Position numbers and translations under genes: made by a program. This document shows positions 5,887 through 5,965 of a DNA stretch of 5,965 nt, in pieces (the first letter of the stretch is position 1; the number at the start of each line of letters is the position of its first letter). The DNA lies in NCBI GenBank assembly GCA_051653405.1, contig JBOFWC010000206.1:1-5965 (forward strand). Reading direction: 5' to 3'. A model generated the notes under the pieces. That model ran no database searches. It was given only the letters and a program-made list of their open reading frames with translations, and was not told where the DNA came from. Source of the stretch: Proteocatella sp051653405. Lineage in GTDB: Bacteria > Bacillota > Clostridia > Peptostreptococcales > Filifactoraceae.

Positions 5887-5965
5887 CTACAAATAGGCCA
5901 AAAAAATATTCGAATTTTGAATGGCCTGACTTTTAAATAGTTCGTATTCAGCCGTTAGGCTACTT
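5887..5965 (-). other. Possible C-terminal end of a minus-strand gene running off the window
   Basis: On the - strand an open frame enters from the right edge and ends at TAG (5889-5887) after 25 codons, reading SSLTAEYELFKSQAIQNSNIFLAYL. The LTAEYE stretch loosely recalls the LSPVEYR ending of IS3-family transposases, but 25 residues are too few to identify it. An inverted repeat, AGGCCA (5895-5900) and TGGCCT (5922-5927), lies inside the frame. The rest of the tail from 5764 shows no gene. Confidence 0.2.

Noticed and set aside
5881..5940. Small plus-strand ORF of 19 codons from ATG 5881
   Set aside because: It has no Shine-Dalgarno site and no recognisable sequence, and its length is expected by chance.

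Overview
The window is AT-rich DNA. Its genes use strong purine-rich Shine-Dalgarno sites, one of them starts at TTG, and it carries a PucR/CdaR-type regulator. Together these suggest a low-GC Firmicute, most likely a member of the Clostridia. I cannot name the species from sequence alone. All convincing genes lie on the + strand.

Region 1 (1-2517) holds tldD, which is cut off by the left edge of the window, followed 4 bp later by tldE (pmbA). They encode the two halves of the TldD/TldE protease. TldD carries the HExxxH zinc site and TldE is the metal-free partner.

Region 2 (2565-4494) is the unusual part. Annotated frame by frame it gives three pieces: a 239-residue protein of 39-residue TPR-like repeats, an unlabelled middle segment of about 87 codons, and a DUF2971-family protein. 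The pieces read as one gene broken by two -1 frame changes. Each change falls exactly at a run of seven A whose phasing matches a classical slippery heptamer (A AAA AAG at 3266-3272 and A AAA AAA at 3526-3532). Slipping -1 at both would give one protein of about 643 residues: TPR-like solenoid, helical linker, DUF2971 domain. Three explanations compete: a decayed or phase-off gene, homopolymer sequencing error, or frameshifting or transcriptional slippage that makes several products. The repeats are nearly identical at DNA level, and the module looks more AT-rich than its neighbours, which fits accessory DNA. A TPR-like sensor joined to a DUF2971 effector would suit a defence or stress role, but that is inference.

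Region 3 (4540-5763) is a PucR-family transcriptional regulator with its own Shine-Dalgarno site, followed by a clear intrinsic terminator. Its target genes are not in the window.

Region 4 (5764-5965) has no convincing gene. It contains small AT-rich dyads and a 25-codon open frame on the - strand that runs off the right edge and might be the tail of a gene outside the window.
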